From Bacteroidota bacterium (lineage in GTDB: Bacteria; Bacteroidota; Ignavibacteria; Kapaibacteriales; UBA2268): DNA of 16,488 bases. Positions 1 to 7,386 of the stretch are shown here, piece by piece; position 1 is the first letter of the stretch, and the number at the start of each line of letters is the position of its first letter. The DNA is taken from the NCBI GenBank assembly GCA_022708005.1, contig JAKIZN010000001.1:1-16488 (forward strand). Direction: 5' to 3'. The notes below the pieces were generated by a model. The model had not been told where the DNA came from. It did not search any database and saw only the letters and a list, made by a program, of their open reading frames with translations. A program made the translations under genes and the position numbers.

Positions 1-1
1 A

Positions 2-289
2 GGCATTCCGCCGTTTGCAGGATTTTTCGGAAAGTATTATATATTCAAATCTGCCATTGAAGCTGGCTATTTATGGCTTACTATAGTTGGCGTGATTTCG
101 TCTATAATTTCAGTTTATTTCTATTTAAGGCTAACTGTTTATATGTATTTCAGGGAAACAGGCGATTACAAAACTAACGAAGAGCTGCCAAAAGCGGCAA
201 GTTCGGCTTTGCTAATAACCGTTGTATTTGTAATTCTTTTAGGGCTATTCCCCAGTTATCTAATAGATTTAACAAAGCTATTTGTATAG
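2..289 (+). CDS. nuoN: NADH-quinone oxidoreductase subunit N, C-terminal end (partial)
   Basis: The reading frame is open from the left edge to a TAG stop and gives the last 95 residues of a membrane protein. It begins GIPPFAGFFGKYYIF and continues with AIEAGYLWLTIVGV and ISSIISVYFYLRL, the highly conserved C-terminal part of NuoN/ND2 of respiratory complex I. NuoN is one of the three antiporter-like proton-pumping subunits in the membrane arm. Two or three transmembrane segments are visible, the last (about residues 70-88 of the fragment) being LLITVVFVILLGLFPSYL. The GTG at 92 is an internal codon, not a start. The gene begins outside the window and is presumably the last gene of a nuo operon, since a terminator follows at once. 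Family assignment is confident; nothing can be said about the N-terminal half. Confidence 0.93.
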   Translation, partial: GIPPFAGFFGKYYIFKSAIEAGYLWLTIVGVISSIISVYFYLRLTVYMYFRETGDYKTNEELPKAASSALLITVVFVILLGLFPSYLIDLTKLFV

Positions 290-316
290 AACATTATCAT
301 CAGACATCTGATATTC

Positions 317-347
317 AAAAGGCGAGCTAGACATGTTCGCCTTTTTT
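317..347 (+). terminator. Rho-independent terminator after nuoN
   Basis: A stem AAAAGGCGA (317-325) pairs with TCGCCTTTT (337-345), with a G-T wobble at 326/336 and a short loop, followed by T residues. It lies 28 bases after the nuoN stop. The A-rich left arm means it could also stop transcripts from the minus strand. The sequence is nearly the same as the terminator at 14076-14107. Confidence 0.85.
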
Positions 348-351
348 ATAT

Positions 352-507
352 CCCAAATAATGCATTAGAAACTTTTTCATTGCCTATTAGTTGTTTTCCC
401 AGATGTCCTACACCTTCGAGGTGTAGGGCATCTATGTCTTGCTCCCCCTTCTCCACACGGAGAAGGGGCTGGGGGTTGAGGTCAGAGTTTCTTCTGCACT
501 ATTTGTG
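352..507. repeat. Hairpin repeat copy A with terminal inverted repeats (MITE-like)
   Basis: This roughly 156-bp element starts with CCCAAATAATGCATTAGAAA (352-371) and ends with GTTTCTTCTGCACTATTTGT (487-506). The two 21-base ends are inverted repeats matching at 17 of 21 positions. Inside are two hairpins. The first (401-433) is a 15-bp stem, AGATGTCCTACACCT against its complement, with a 3-base loop and one G-T pair. The second (445-468) is CCCCTTCTCC/GGAGAAGGGG with loop ACAC, followed by GGGGGTTGAGGT; this module resembles a repeat seen in many bacterial genomes. No protein-coding content is visible. It separates the nuoN and rplI terminators. Confidence 0.8.
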
Positions 508-510
508 TTA

Positions 511-545
511 TAAAAAAACGTCTTGCTAATGATAATAGCAAGACG
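511..545 (-). terminator. Rho-independent terminator of the rpsF-rplI operon
   Basis: On the minus strand a 10-bp perfect stem (arms 519-528 and 536-545, CGTCTTGCTA and its complement) with a 7-base loop is followed by seven T residues (511-518 read in reverse). It lies 28 bases after the rplI stop codon, as expected for the operon end. Confidence 0.88.
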
Positions 546-573
546 CCTAAAAATAAAAGTATTTCGCAGATTA

Positions 574-1023
574 TTATTCTTCTTCGCTGATGACCCATAC
601 TTTAAGTGTAGGAACAACTTCTGGATGCAATTTAACTTTTACGTCAAAAATGCCCAAAGTCTTAATTGCATCATCAAGAATAATATGACGCTTGTCAATA
701 TCAAAGCCGCGATTGACAAGTTCGGCTGCAATCATTTGTTGCGTAACCGAGCCGTAAAGTTTGCCTTCTTCGCCAACTTTCATTTGGATACTGATTTGCA
801 CATCGGCAATTTGTGCAGCTAATGCTTCGGCAACGTCGCGTGCCTTTTCAAGGCGCTTGCCGTGCTGACGTTTTTCAAATTCGAGACGTTTAATAGCCGC
901 TTCGCTAGCCACATAAGCTAAGTCTCTCGGAATTAAATAGTTGCGTGCATAGCCGTCTTTAACGGTTAGTATATCACCAATTTTCCCGAGTTTTTCGACA
1001 TCTTCACGAAGTATGATTTTCAT
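574..1023 (-). CDS. rplI: Large ribosomal subunit protein bL9
   Basis: This 149-residue protein is a full-length bL9, the elongated protein that binds domain V of 23S rRNA near the L1 stalk and helps limit frameshifting. The N-terminal rRNA-binding domain is clear: MKIILREDVEKLGKIGD, VKDGYARNYLIPR and LAYVAS. A long charged connecting helix follows (about residues 44-75, IKRLEFEKRQHGKRLEK), then the C-terminal domain with KLYGSVT and the acidic end ISEEE. The ATG at 1023 is preceded by GGGAA at a suitable distance. It lies 54 bp after rpsF on the same strand and is the last gene before a terminator. The usual neighbour rpsR (bS18) is not present between rpsF and rplI. Assignment is essentially certain. 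Confidence 0.97.
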   Translation of the reverse strand: MKIILREDVEKLGKIGDILTVKDGYARNYLIPRDLAYVASEAAIKRLEFEKRQHGKRLEKARDVAEALAAQIADVQISIQMKVGEEGKLYGSVTQQMIAAELVNRGFDIDKRHIILDDAIKTLGIFDVKVKLHPEVVPTLKVWVISEEE

Positions 1024-1077
1024 TTTATATTTCCCAAAATTATTTTTTACATATTCTATAAATTATCGAAAGACAAA

Positions 1078-1515
1078 TTAAACTGTCTCTGTTTCAGTGG
1101 TTTCAGCCTTTTTGTCCTCAACTTCAGCTTCTGCTGTTTCATCGGCAGTGCTTATAAGCGTAGTGCCTTCGCCTGCTTTGCCTTCGGCTAAAGCTTTTTC
1201 TTGACGCAATTTGCGAAGTTTTTCGGGCAAAATTAAAGTCAAATGGCGAAGTATAGTATCTTCGAGAATAAGGAATCGCTCCAAAACAGGCAGAACACTA
1301 GGTATAGTGGTGAAAACCAAATGCACATAATATCCGTTATATTTTTTATTAATCGGATAAGCAAGACGACGGCGACCCCATTTGTTGGTTTCCATTAATT
1401 CACCGCCATGGTTTTCAATGTAGCTTGTTATTTTGGAGATTACCGCATCAATGTCTTGGTCTTCTAATGCAGCATTGATGATTACTGTTGTTTCATATAC
1501 ACGGCGCAAGCTCAT
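1078..1515 (-). CDS. rpsF: Small ribosomal subunit protein bS6
   Basis: This 145-residue protein is bS6, which binds the central domain of 16S rRNA as a heterodimer with bS18. The ferredoxin-like core spans about residues 1-100: RRVYETTVIINAAL, GGELMETNKWGRRRLAYPINKKYNGYY (the conserved signature) and HLTLIL. After residue 110 there is a low-complexity acidic tail rich in E, A and T, ending ETTETETV; bS6 commonly has such variable acidic tails. The ATG at 1515 is preceded by AGGAGA, a strong ribosome binding site. A consensus Bacteroidota promoter lies about 70 bp upstream (1587-1617). It is first in a two-gene operon with rplI. The partner gene rpsR is not in the window. Confidence 0.97.
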   Translation of the reverse strand: MSLRRVYETTVIINAALEDQDIDAVISKITSYIENHGGELMETNKWGRRRLAYPINKKYNGYYVHLVFTTIPSVLPVLERFLILEDTILRHLTLILPEKLRKLRQEKALAEGKAGEGTTLISTADETAEAEVEDKKAETTETETV

Positions 1516-1586
1516 GTTTTCTCCTAATTTTTATTAATATAGCCTTGCTTAAAGTTTTTTTACTCTTCTATAAAATTATAGAATTA

Positions 1587-1617
1587 CAAAAATAATGCTT
1601 TTTCTTGATTTTGCAAA
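1587..1617 (-). promoter_or_regulatory. Bacteroidota-type sigma-A promoter for rpsF-rplI
   Basis: Read on the minus strand, TTTG (1617-1614) is followed by exactly 19 bases and then TATTTTTG (1594-1587). This is a full match to the described Bacteroides consensus TTTG-N19-TAnnTTTG. The inferred start of transcription is near 1580, giving a leader of about 65 bases before rpsF. The leader contains a short palindrome near 1570-1583 (CTATAAAATTATAG). Function is inferred from sequence only. Confidence 0.75.
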
Positions 1618-1663
1618 ATAAATTTTGCGCGTATCAACTTTTATAGATATGCCAAATTTTAAT

Positions 1664-2032
1664 CCAAATAATGTAATAGAAACTTTTCCATTTCATATTA
1701 GCTGTTTCCCAGATGGGGCTGTCTCATAAGGTAATATGTGAGAGCATTCGCTGCTTCCCAGATGTCCTACACCTTCGAGGTGTAGGACATCTTAAAGGCA
1801 AATTGTAACGAACCCAAAGGGTTCAAATGTTTGTAGTAATAAATAATCCGCGGTTTATACGACTCCGTAGGAGTCGAATTGGGTTATGCAATCTTATTTT
1901 CTACAAACATCAAATCCCTTCTGGATTAAACCCAAATAATGCATCTGACCCCATATAAGACAGCCCCATCTTAAAGCCTAACTTTTCCTTACATATACGC
2001 AATCAGATAGAGTTTCTAATGTATTATTTGGG
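1664..2032. repeat. Outer hairpin repeat copy B, terminal inverted repeats, disrupted by an inner element
   Basis: The left end CCAAATAATGTAATAGAAAC (1664-1683) and the right end GTTTCTAATGTATTATTTGG (2012-2031) are inverted repeats, the same ends as in copy A. The left end is followed by a segment also seen at 8285-8319 and, inverted, at 7327-7379 (TTAGCTGTTTCCCAGATG at 1699-1716). Where copy A has a 33-nt hairpin, this copy keeps the hairpin base (CAGATG ... CATCT) but carries an inner 259-bp element between the arms. The whole region 1516-2177 between rpsF and the first kinase gene holds no gene, only the rpsF promoter and this composite. Confidence 0.78.
1712..1970. mobile_element. Inner 259-bp element copy B with IS-like terminal inverted repeats
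   Basis: GATGGGGCTGTCTCATAAGG (1712-1731) and the inverse of 1951-1970 match at 18 of 20 positions, and resemble the ends of insertion sequences. Between them is the hairpin core: stem 1 at 1760-1792 (15 bp, loop TCG), stem 2 GAACCCAAAGGGTTC at 1810-1824, stem 3 CGACTCCGTAGGAGTCG at 1860-1876, stem 4 near 1913-1927. The arms ATGTTTGTAG (1827-1836) and CTACAAACAT (1901-1910) can pair around stem 3. There is no transposase and no long reading frame, so it would be non-autonomous. Copy C at 7074-7332 has exactly the same length. Confidence 0.72.
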
Positions 2033-2177
2033 CTTAACAAAGTAAATTTATCTAAAAAAAATTCTAATCAGACATTTTGTTGATAAATTTTTGCTTGTAA
2101 TTAAAAAAATATTTGTATTTTATATTGTGAGAAAGTCGATTTTTTTATATAAAGTTGCTACAAACCGCAGAGGCGCG

Positions 2178-5072
2178 ATGAAGTTTTTTTCTACTGCTAT
2201 ATTGCTTTTATTGCTGCTGTATTCAGCATCGTTAGCTATAACTCAGAGCGAGGTCGATTCTCTATGGTCGAGTTACAATGCTTTAAAAGATGATACCGCA
2301 AAGGTAAATAAAATATACCAAGCAGCATTAGAGATGTACGAAGATTATCCTACGCAAACCGTAAAATTTAGTGAAGCAGGCATCGAAATTAGCGAAAAAA
2401 TCAACTACAGAATTGGCAAAGCAAACTGCTTAAGAGTCAAAGGAATAGCTCTTTCTAACATAGGCGATTTTAACCGCGGACTTGATTACTTTTATCAGTC
2501 GCTTGCAATATATAAACAAATATCAGACCTGCCCGGCATAGCCAAAGTTTATGCTAATATTGCGATAATCTTTTTTATTGAAGGAAATTTTGATAAGTCG
2601 CTTGAATATAATCAGCTTGCTTATAGAGTGCATGATTCTATCGGTGGCGAAGGCTCTAGCGTTGGTAAGGCACGCTGCCTCGCTAACTTAGGCAATATAT
2701 ATAGAGCGCAAGATAAGCCAGATGAGGCTTTGGGCAGCTATTATAAAGCGTTGCGACTTCTCGATAGCAGCGCGAGCTTGAAAAGCCAATCTATACTCTA
2801 CGACAATATCGCCGCAATTTACTTCGCAAAAGGAGATTACGATAAAGCATTCAGCGCTGAGTCATTAGCAATCGAAGCCAGCAGAAAGGAAAAATCGATG
2901 AGCGGGCTGGCTTATACATACACGAGATTAGCCGAATTCAACCTTTCGCTTGCGCAAAATGAAAAAAATCAATCAAAAAAAGCCGCGTATTTATCAAAAT
3001 GTTTCGAGCAAGCTTTCAAAGCTTTGGAATTTGCCGACAATGTCGGGCAGCATCTTACATATAGCACTATATATCACGCTTTATATTTAGCATATAAAGA
3101 AAAGGGCGATTATGCCAATGCTTTGAAATATAGCGAAATTTATAACCATACCAAAGATTCACTTTTCACGATTGAAAAATCGAAAGCGGTTGCCGATCTT
3201 GATGCTAAATATGAAATACAGCTCAAGCAATCGCAAATTGAAGTATTAGAAAGCCAAAAAGCAAAAGACCTTTTCAAATTTGCATTTTTAGTGAGTTTAC
3301 TTTTGCTCATCATTATAACTGTGATTATCATTTCTTTCAAACTCAAAAGAAAAAATCAACTATCTGAATCACTTATAAAAAAGCTAACTGAAGCAGTAGA
3401 GCAGAGCGCCAACCATATTATGATTACAAATATAGACGGAAAAATTGAGTATATCAACAAGCGATTTACAGAAGTTACTGGATACACCAAAGAAGAAACT
3501 ATCGGGCAGTCGCCAAATATTTTAAAATCAGGGACTTACAGTAAGTCAGAATACAAAGAACTTTGGACGACAGTGCTAAGCGGCAAAACTTGGAACAGCG
3601 AGCTAATCAATAAGAAAAAATCTGGAGAGCTATATTGGGAGAAAAATATAATAACCCCAATATTTAACGAAAAAGGCGAAATTACAAATTTCATATCAAT
3701 CAAGGAAGACATCACCGAGAGCAAAAAAGCCCAAGAAAAAATTGAATCTACCAATAAAATGCTAAATGATATACTCAACGCCGCGTCTGAAATTGCAATA
3801 ATTTCGACAGATATAGATGGCAAAATAAATATATTCAATAAAGGTGCAGAGTTCATAACGGGCTACCAGGCGCAAGAAGTTATCGGCAGAGCAGCGCTGC
3901 TTGAATTTTATCTCGATAGCGAGCTAAAACAAAGAGCTAGCGAAGTCAGAAATGAAATGAAAATGGGCATTAGCGATTTTGACGCATTGGTAATAAAAGC
4001 AAACACTGACGGCTCTGAACTCAGAGAATGGACTTATGTTTGCAAGGATAAAAGTTACAGAGCAGTGTCGGTTGTCCTATATCCAATTATATCTGTCGAC
4101 GGGGATAGAACGGGCTATCTATTTGTGGCACAAGATATTACAAAAAGAAAGATTGCAGAGCAGCAACTTAAAGAATTAAATGAAAGCTTGGAGTTGAAAG
4201 TAGAAGACCGCACTAAAGAATTAAATAACGCTTTGAAAATCATTGAGCAAGCTAACGAGGAGCTTACCACATTAAATGAGAGCATAGCCCGCGAAGCAAA
4301 AAAATTGCTCGAACTAAATGAAAAGCTCGGCATTTCCGAAAATGAATTGAAAATTGCAAACCAAACTAAAGACAAGTTTATTTCTATAATCGCACATGAC
4401 CTAAGAAATCCGATAGGAGGCATAAAAAGTTTGTTAGAAATATTGAATAATTATTTTGGTAGTTATTCAAAAGAAGATTTGGAAAAACGGCTAAAAACGG
4501 CTTTATATGCATCTACCAAAACCTACGACCTTTTGGAGCATTTGCTAACTTGGGCTCAAACTACTATGGGGAATATGGAGTTTAATCCGCAAGTTAGCTC
4601 AATTTATGATGTGGTCGAAAAGACAATAGACGTTACCAAACCTGCTGCAGAGCAAAAAAGCATAAGCATCATGAACAGCATTCAAAAAAATCACTTTGCT
4701 TATTTCGACGAAAAATGTATAGGCACAGTCTTAAGAAATTTGATAACTAATTCAATTAAGTATTCGCACAAAAATAGTGTAATTAAAATTGATATTAAAG
4801 CCGATTATATCGATAGCGAGCACAGCGAAAATTACGTAATGATTAGCATAGCTGATAGCGGGATTGGTATGTCTGAAAAAGAAATGGATAAGCTTTTTAA
4901 ACTCGATAAGGTGCAGTCTATGCCCGGCACTGAGAACGAAGCTGGAACTGGTTTAGGGCTAATTCTATGCAAAGAGTTTGTTGAAAAGCATACTGGAAAA
5001 ATATGGTGCGATAGCAAGGAAGGCGTAGGCACAACTTTCTTCTTCACACTTCCCAAAAAGGCTATAAGTTGA
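2178..5072 (+). CDS. TPR-containing membrane sensor histidine kinase with two PAS domains
   Basis: The protein has 964 residues if it starts at the ATG at 2178, which has AGAGG just upstream and begins a signal peptide (MKFFSTAILLLLLLYSASLA). An in-frame TTG at 2091 is less likely. Order of domains: signal peptide 1-20; five or six tetratricopeptide repeats at about 75-345; one transmembrane segment at about 366-390; PAS at about 400-510 (ITNIDGKIEYINKRF); second PAS/PAC at about 528-660 (ISTDIDGKINIFNKG); coiled coil 660-735; dimerisation domain with phospho-acceptor His740 (IAHDLRNP); ATPase domain with N-box Asn858 (RNLITNSIKYS), G1 DSGIGMS and G2 GTGLGL near 923. The TPR part should lie in the periplasm and the kinase in the cytoplasm. 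There is no receiver domain and no response regulator nearby, so its partner is unknown. The kinase half is paralogous to the next gene. Confidence 0.9.
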   Translation: MKFFSTAILLLLLLYSASLAITQSEVDSLWSSYNALKDDTAKVNKIYQAALEMYEDYPTQTVKFSEAGIEISEKINYRIGKANCLRVKGIALSNIGDFNRGLDYFYQSLAIYKQISDLPGIAKVYANIAIIFFIEGNFDKSLEYNQLAYRVHDSIGGEGSSVGKARCLANLGNIYRAQDKPDEALGSYYKALRLLDSSASLKSQSILYDNIAAIYFAKGDYDKAFSAESLAIEASRKEKSMSGLAYTYTRLAEFNLSLAQNEKNQSKKAAYLSKCFEQAFKALEFADNVGQHLTYSTIYHALYLAYKEKGDYANALKYSEIYNHTKDSLFTIEKSKAVADLDAKYEIQLKQSQIEVLESQKAKDLFKFAFLVSLLLLIIITVIIISFKLKRKNQLSESLIKKLTEAVEQSANHIMITNIDGKIEYINKRFTEVTGYTKEETIGQSPNILKSGTYSKSEYKELWTTVLSGKTWNSELINKKKSGELYWEKNIITPIFNEKGEITNFISIKEDITESKKAQEKIESTNKMLNDILNAASEIAIISTDIDGKINIFNKGAEFITGYQAQEVIGRAALLEFYLDSELKQRASEVRNEMKMGISDFDALVIKANTDGSELREWTYVCKDKSYRAVSVVLYPIISVDGDRTGYLFVAQDITKRKIAEQQLKELNESLELKVEDRTKELNNALKIIEQANEELTTLNESIAREAKKLLELNEKLGISENELKIANQTKDKFISIIAHDLRNPIGGIKSLLEILNNYFGSYSKEDLEKRLKTALYASTKTYDLLEHLLTWAQTTMGNMEFNPQVSSIYDVVEKTIDVTKPAAEQKSISIMNSIQKNHFAYFDEKCIGTVLRNLITNSIKYSHKNSVIKIDIKADYIDSEHSENYVMISIADSGIGMSEKEMDKLFKLDKVQSMPGTENEAGTGLGLILCKEFVEKHTGKIWCDSKEGVGTTFFFTLPKKAIS

Positions 5073-5212
5073 GATTGCAACTGAATTTATGTTACTTAAA
5101 CAAATTTTGAGAACTTATTTTAAAGCATAGATAATTAGAGAAAAAAACGATTTGGATTATAAGTTGATTTATATTAAATTATTAAAAAAATAATGCAATT
5201 TGGAGGTGTAAT

Positions 5213-7048
5213 GTGAATACTAAGTTTGACGTAGAGCAACAGTCTGGTAAGCATCCAAACCCTGAAGAATCGCAAAATATAGGCGAGCTAAAAAAACGGC
5301 TTCAAAAGCTTGAGTTGGAAAATAAAGAACTTCGCCACCAAATTGATATGCGGAAAAAAGCAGAGGAATACGACGAGCTAAGCATAGCTTCGTTTAAGCA
5401 GTTTTTCAACTCTTTCTCGGAGTGCGTCTTTCTTATAGATATAGCGAACGGCTCAATTATTGATGCCAATAAATCTTCTATAAGCCTGTATGGTATTGAT
5501 TCTACAGACGAAATTATCGGTTCTACTGTGCTTGACCTTAGCTCCAACGTTGAGCCTTATACCGCAAAAGAAGCATTCTCTTATTTGAGCAAAGCTGCCG
5601 CTGGCGAAGATCAGCTATTTGAGTGGCAAGCAAAGAAAAAAGATGGGCAAATATTTTGGGTGGAGATATCTCTAAAGCAAAGAATCATCTATGGCGAACC
5701 TTGTATATTAGCAATTGTTAGAGATATTTCAGAAAGAAAGCGGCAAGAAGCCACTATCCGTGAAGACGAAGAGCTTATGCGAAGGCTGATAGAAAATTCA
5801 CCTGTCGGCATGCACTTTTATGAGCTAAAAGATAATGGGGATTTGATATTCACTCATGCAAATGCTGCTGCAGATCAGATATTATTGTTAGATCACACTC
5901 CATTATTTGGGAAAACACTTGAAGAAGCATTTCCTTACTTGGTCAATACGGATTTGCCAGATATTTATAAGCGAATCGCAAGGCAGGGCGGAGTTTGGAG
6001 AAACGAAGATGTTTATTATAAGGACAAGTCTATTGAGGGCGCTTTTGAAGTGCTAGTATTTCAAACTCAAGAGCGAAACATGGTAGCGACATTCTCCGAT
6101 ATTACTAGCCGAAAAGTAGCAGAACACGAATTAAAATTGCTTAATTCCGAACTTGAGAGCAGAGTTGAAGAGCGAACCGCTGAACTGCAAGCAACGTTAG
6201 AGCGATTAAATGACAGTAATTATGAACTTACGGTATTGAATGAGAAAATAACAAACGACTCGCAAAAAATATTGCAGTTGAACGAAAAGTTGTTAGCCAC
6301 ACAAGACGAATTAAAGGAAAACATCGAAGCCAAAAATAAGTTTTTCTCAATTGTCGCTCACGACTTAAAAGGACCATTTACGGGATTTGTAGGACTGACA
6401 GATTTACTTGCCAAAGATACAGATGAGCTTTCCGTCCGCGAAATAAAAAAGCTATCTAAATTGGCAAACAATGCGGCAAACGCAGTTTATAAGCTATTAG
6501 AAGATTTGTTAGAATGGTCGCAATTCCAAATGCACAATCTTCCATTTACGCCCGCTCTATTTGATGTTCACGAGCTGGCTTTTAATACGGTATTTACTTT
6601 TAATGATATGGCTGTTGCAAAAAATATCAAGCTAAAACTGCTTTTTGAGCAAAAAATGGAAGCATTTGGCGATAGGAATATGGTTGTAAGCGTATTGAGA
6701 AATTTAGTGAATAACGCGATTAAATTTACTGACCAAGGAGGCTGCGTCGAAATAGGTATTTGCAGCGAGCCTCAAAGCAACTATGTTTGCATATTTGTCA
6801 AAGATAATGGCGTCGGCATTCCCGAAGAATATCTGCCAAAAATGTTTGCCATAGATAGAGATTATAAGACGTCTGGCACAGCAAGAGAAATTGGAACGGG
6901 CTTGGGGTTAGTGCTTTGCAGGGAATTTATCGAAAAAAATCATGGGAAAATATGGGTAGAAAGTTGCGAAGGCAAGGGGAGCACTTTTTACTTCACCTTG
7001 CCTTCAAGTGAATCTTCCATATCAAACAGCGCATTTAGCGAGCAGTAG
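5213..7048 (+). CDS. Cytoplasmic PAS-PAS sensor histidine kinase
   Basis: This 611-residue protein has no membrane segment. It starts at GTG 5213, six bases after a strong GGAGG; the ATG at 5211 is followed at once by TGA and cannot be the start. Domains: an N-terminal coiled coil (about 25-50, LKKRLQKLELENKELRHQ); PAS 1 at about 60-175 (ECVFLIDIANGSIIDANKSS, PAC end IVRDISERK); PAS 2 at about 189-300 (end FSDITSRK); coiled coil 300-375; dimerisation domain with phospho-acceptor His383 (VAHDLKGP); ATPase domain with N-box Asn501 (LRNLVNNAIKF), G1 DNGVGIP and G2 GTGLGL. The coiled coil and kinase domains align without gaps over about 80 residues with the preceding kinase, which points to tandem duplication with different sensory ends. 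The 140-bp gap before it shows no terminator. No response regulator is nearby. Confidence 0.9.
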   Translation: MNTKFDVEQQSGKHPNPEESQNIGELKKRLQKLELENKELRHQIDMRKKAEEYDELSIASFKQFFNSFSECVFLIDIANGSIIDANKSSISLYGIDSTDEIIGSTVLDLSSNVEPYTAKEAFSYLSKAAAGEDQLFEWQAKKKDGQIFWVEISLKQRIIYGEPCILAIVRDISERKRQEATIREDEELMRRLIENSPVGMHFYELKDNGDLIFTHANAAADQILLLDHTPLFGKTLEEAFPYLVNTDLPDIYKRIARQGGVWRNEDVYYKDKSIEGAFEVLVFQTQERNMVATFSDITSRKVAEHELKLLNSELESRVEERTAELQATLERLNDSNYELTVLNEKITNDSQKILQLNEKLLATQDELKENIEAKNKFFSIVAHDLKGPFTGFVGLTDLLAKDTDELSVREIKKLSKLANNAANAVYKLLEDLLEWSQFQMHNLPFTPALFDVHELAFNTVFTFNDMAVAKNIKLKLLFEQKMEAFGDRNMVVSVLRNLVNNAIKFTDQGGCVEIGICSEPQSNYVCIFVKDNGVGIPEEYLPKMFAIDRDYKTSGTAREIGTGLGLVLCREFIEKNHGKIWVESCEGKGSTFYFTLPSSESSISNSAFSEQ

Positions 7049-7053
7049 AACTG

Positions 7054-7072
7054 CTGTTTCGATTTGAAACAG
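7054..7072 (+). other. Short hairpin after the second kinase gene
   Basis: CTGTTTC and GAAACAG form a 7-bp perfect stem with loop GATTT, five bases after the kinase stop. No T-run follows, because the repeat element begins at 7074. It could be a weak terminator or a remnant of the outer repeat arm (CTGTTTC also occurs in that arm). Confidence 0.4.
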
Positions 7073-7073
7073 T

Positions 7074-7332
7074 GATGGGGCTGTCTCCTAAGGTAATATG
7101 TGAGAGCATTCGCTGCTTCCCAGATGTCCTACACCTTCGAGGGTGTAGGACATCTTAAAGCCAAATTGTAACGAACCCGAAGGGTTCAAATGTTGGTAGT
7201 AACGAATAATCGGCGGTTTATACGACTTCGTAGGAGTCGCATTAGGTTATGCAATCTTATTTTCTACAAACATCAAATCCCTTCGGGATTAAACCCAAAT
7301 AATGCATCTGAACCTTATGAGACAGCCCCATC
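7074..7332. mobile_element. Inner 259-bp element copy C with IS-like terminal inverted repeats
   Basis: GATGGGGCTGTCTCCTAAGG (7074-7093) and the inverse of 7313-7332 match at 19 of 20 positions. The interior is colinear with 1712-1970: hairpin 1 at 7122-7155 (one extra G), GAACCCGAAGGGTTC at 7173-7187, CGACTTCGTAGGAGTCG at 7223-7239 (the changed base still pairs, as G-T), AATCCCTTCGGGATT at 7276-7290, and long arms at 7190-7199 and 7264-7273. Total length equals copy B exactly. No transposase is encoded. Confidence 0.74.
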
Positions 7333-7379
7333 TGGAAAAACAGCTAATAAACAATGGAAAAGTTTCTATTGCATTATGA
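7327..7379. repeat. Outer repeat arm, inverted relative to copy B, abutting the DUF3108 gene
   Basis: Read in reverse, this stretch gives ATAATGCAATAGAAACTTTT and then the TATTAGCTGTTTTTCCAGATG-type segment, which is the left arm of copies A, B and D. Here it lies to the right of the inner element. It ends eight bases before the stop codon of the DUF3108 gene, and the matching opposite arm is not clearly recognisable next to the kinase gene. Confidence 0.65.
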
Positions 7380-7386
7380 GGCTTTA

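Noticed and set aside
432..822. Open frames over repeat A and antisense to rplI
   Set aside because: They translate repeat sequence or the opposite strand of a certain ribosomal protein gene.
2091..2177. Upstream TTG start for the TPR kinase adding 29 residues
   Set aside because: The ATG at 2178 has a Shine-Dalgarno and begins a proper signal peptide; the extension is AT-rich and unlike a protein N-terminus.
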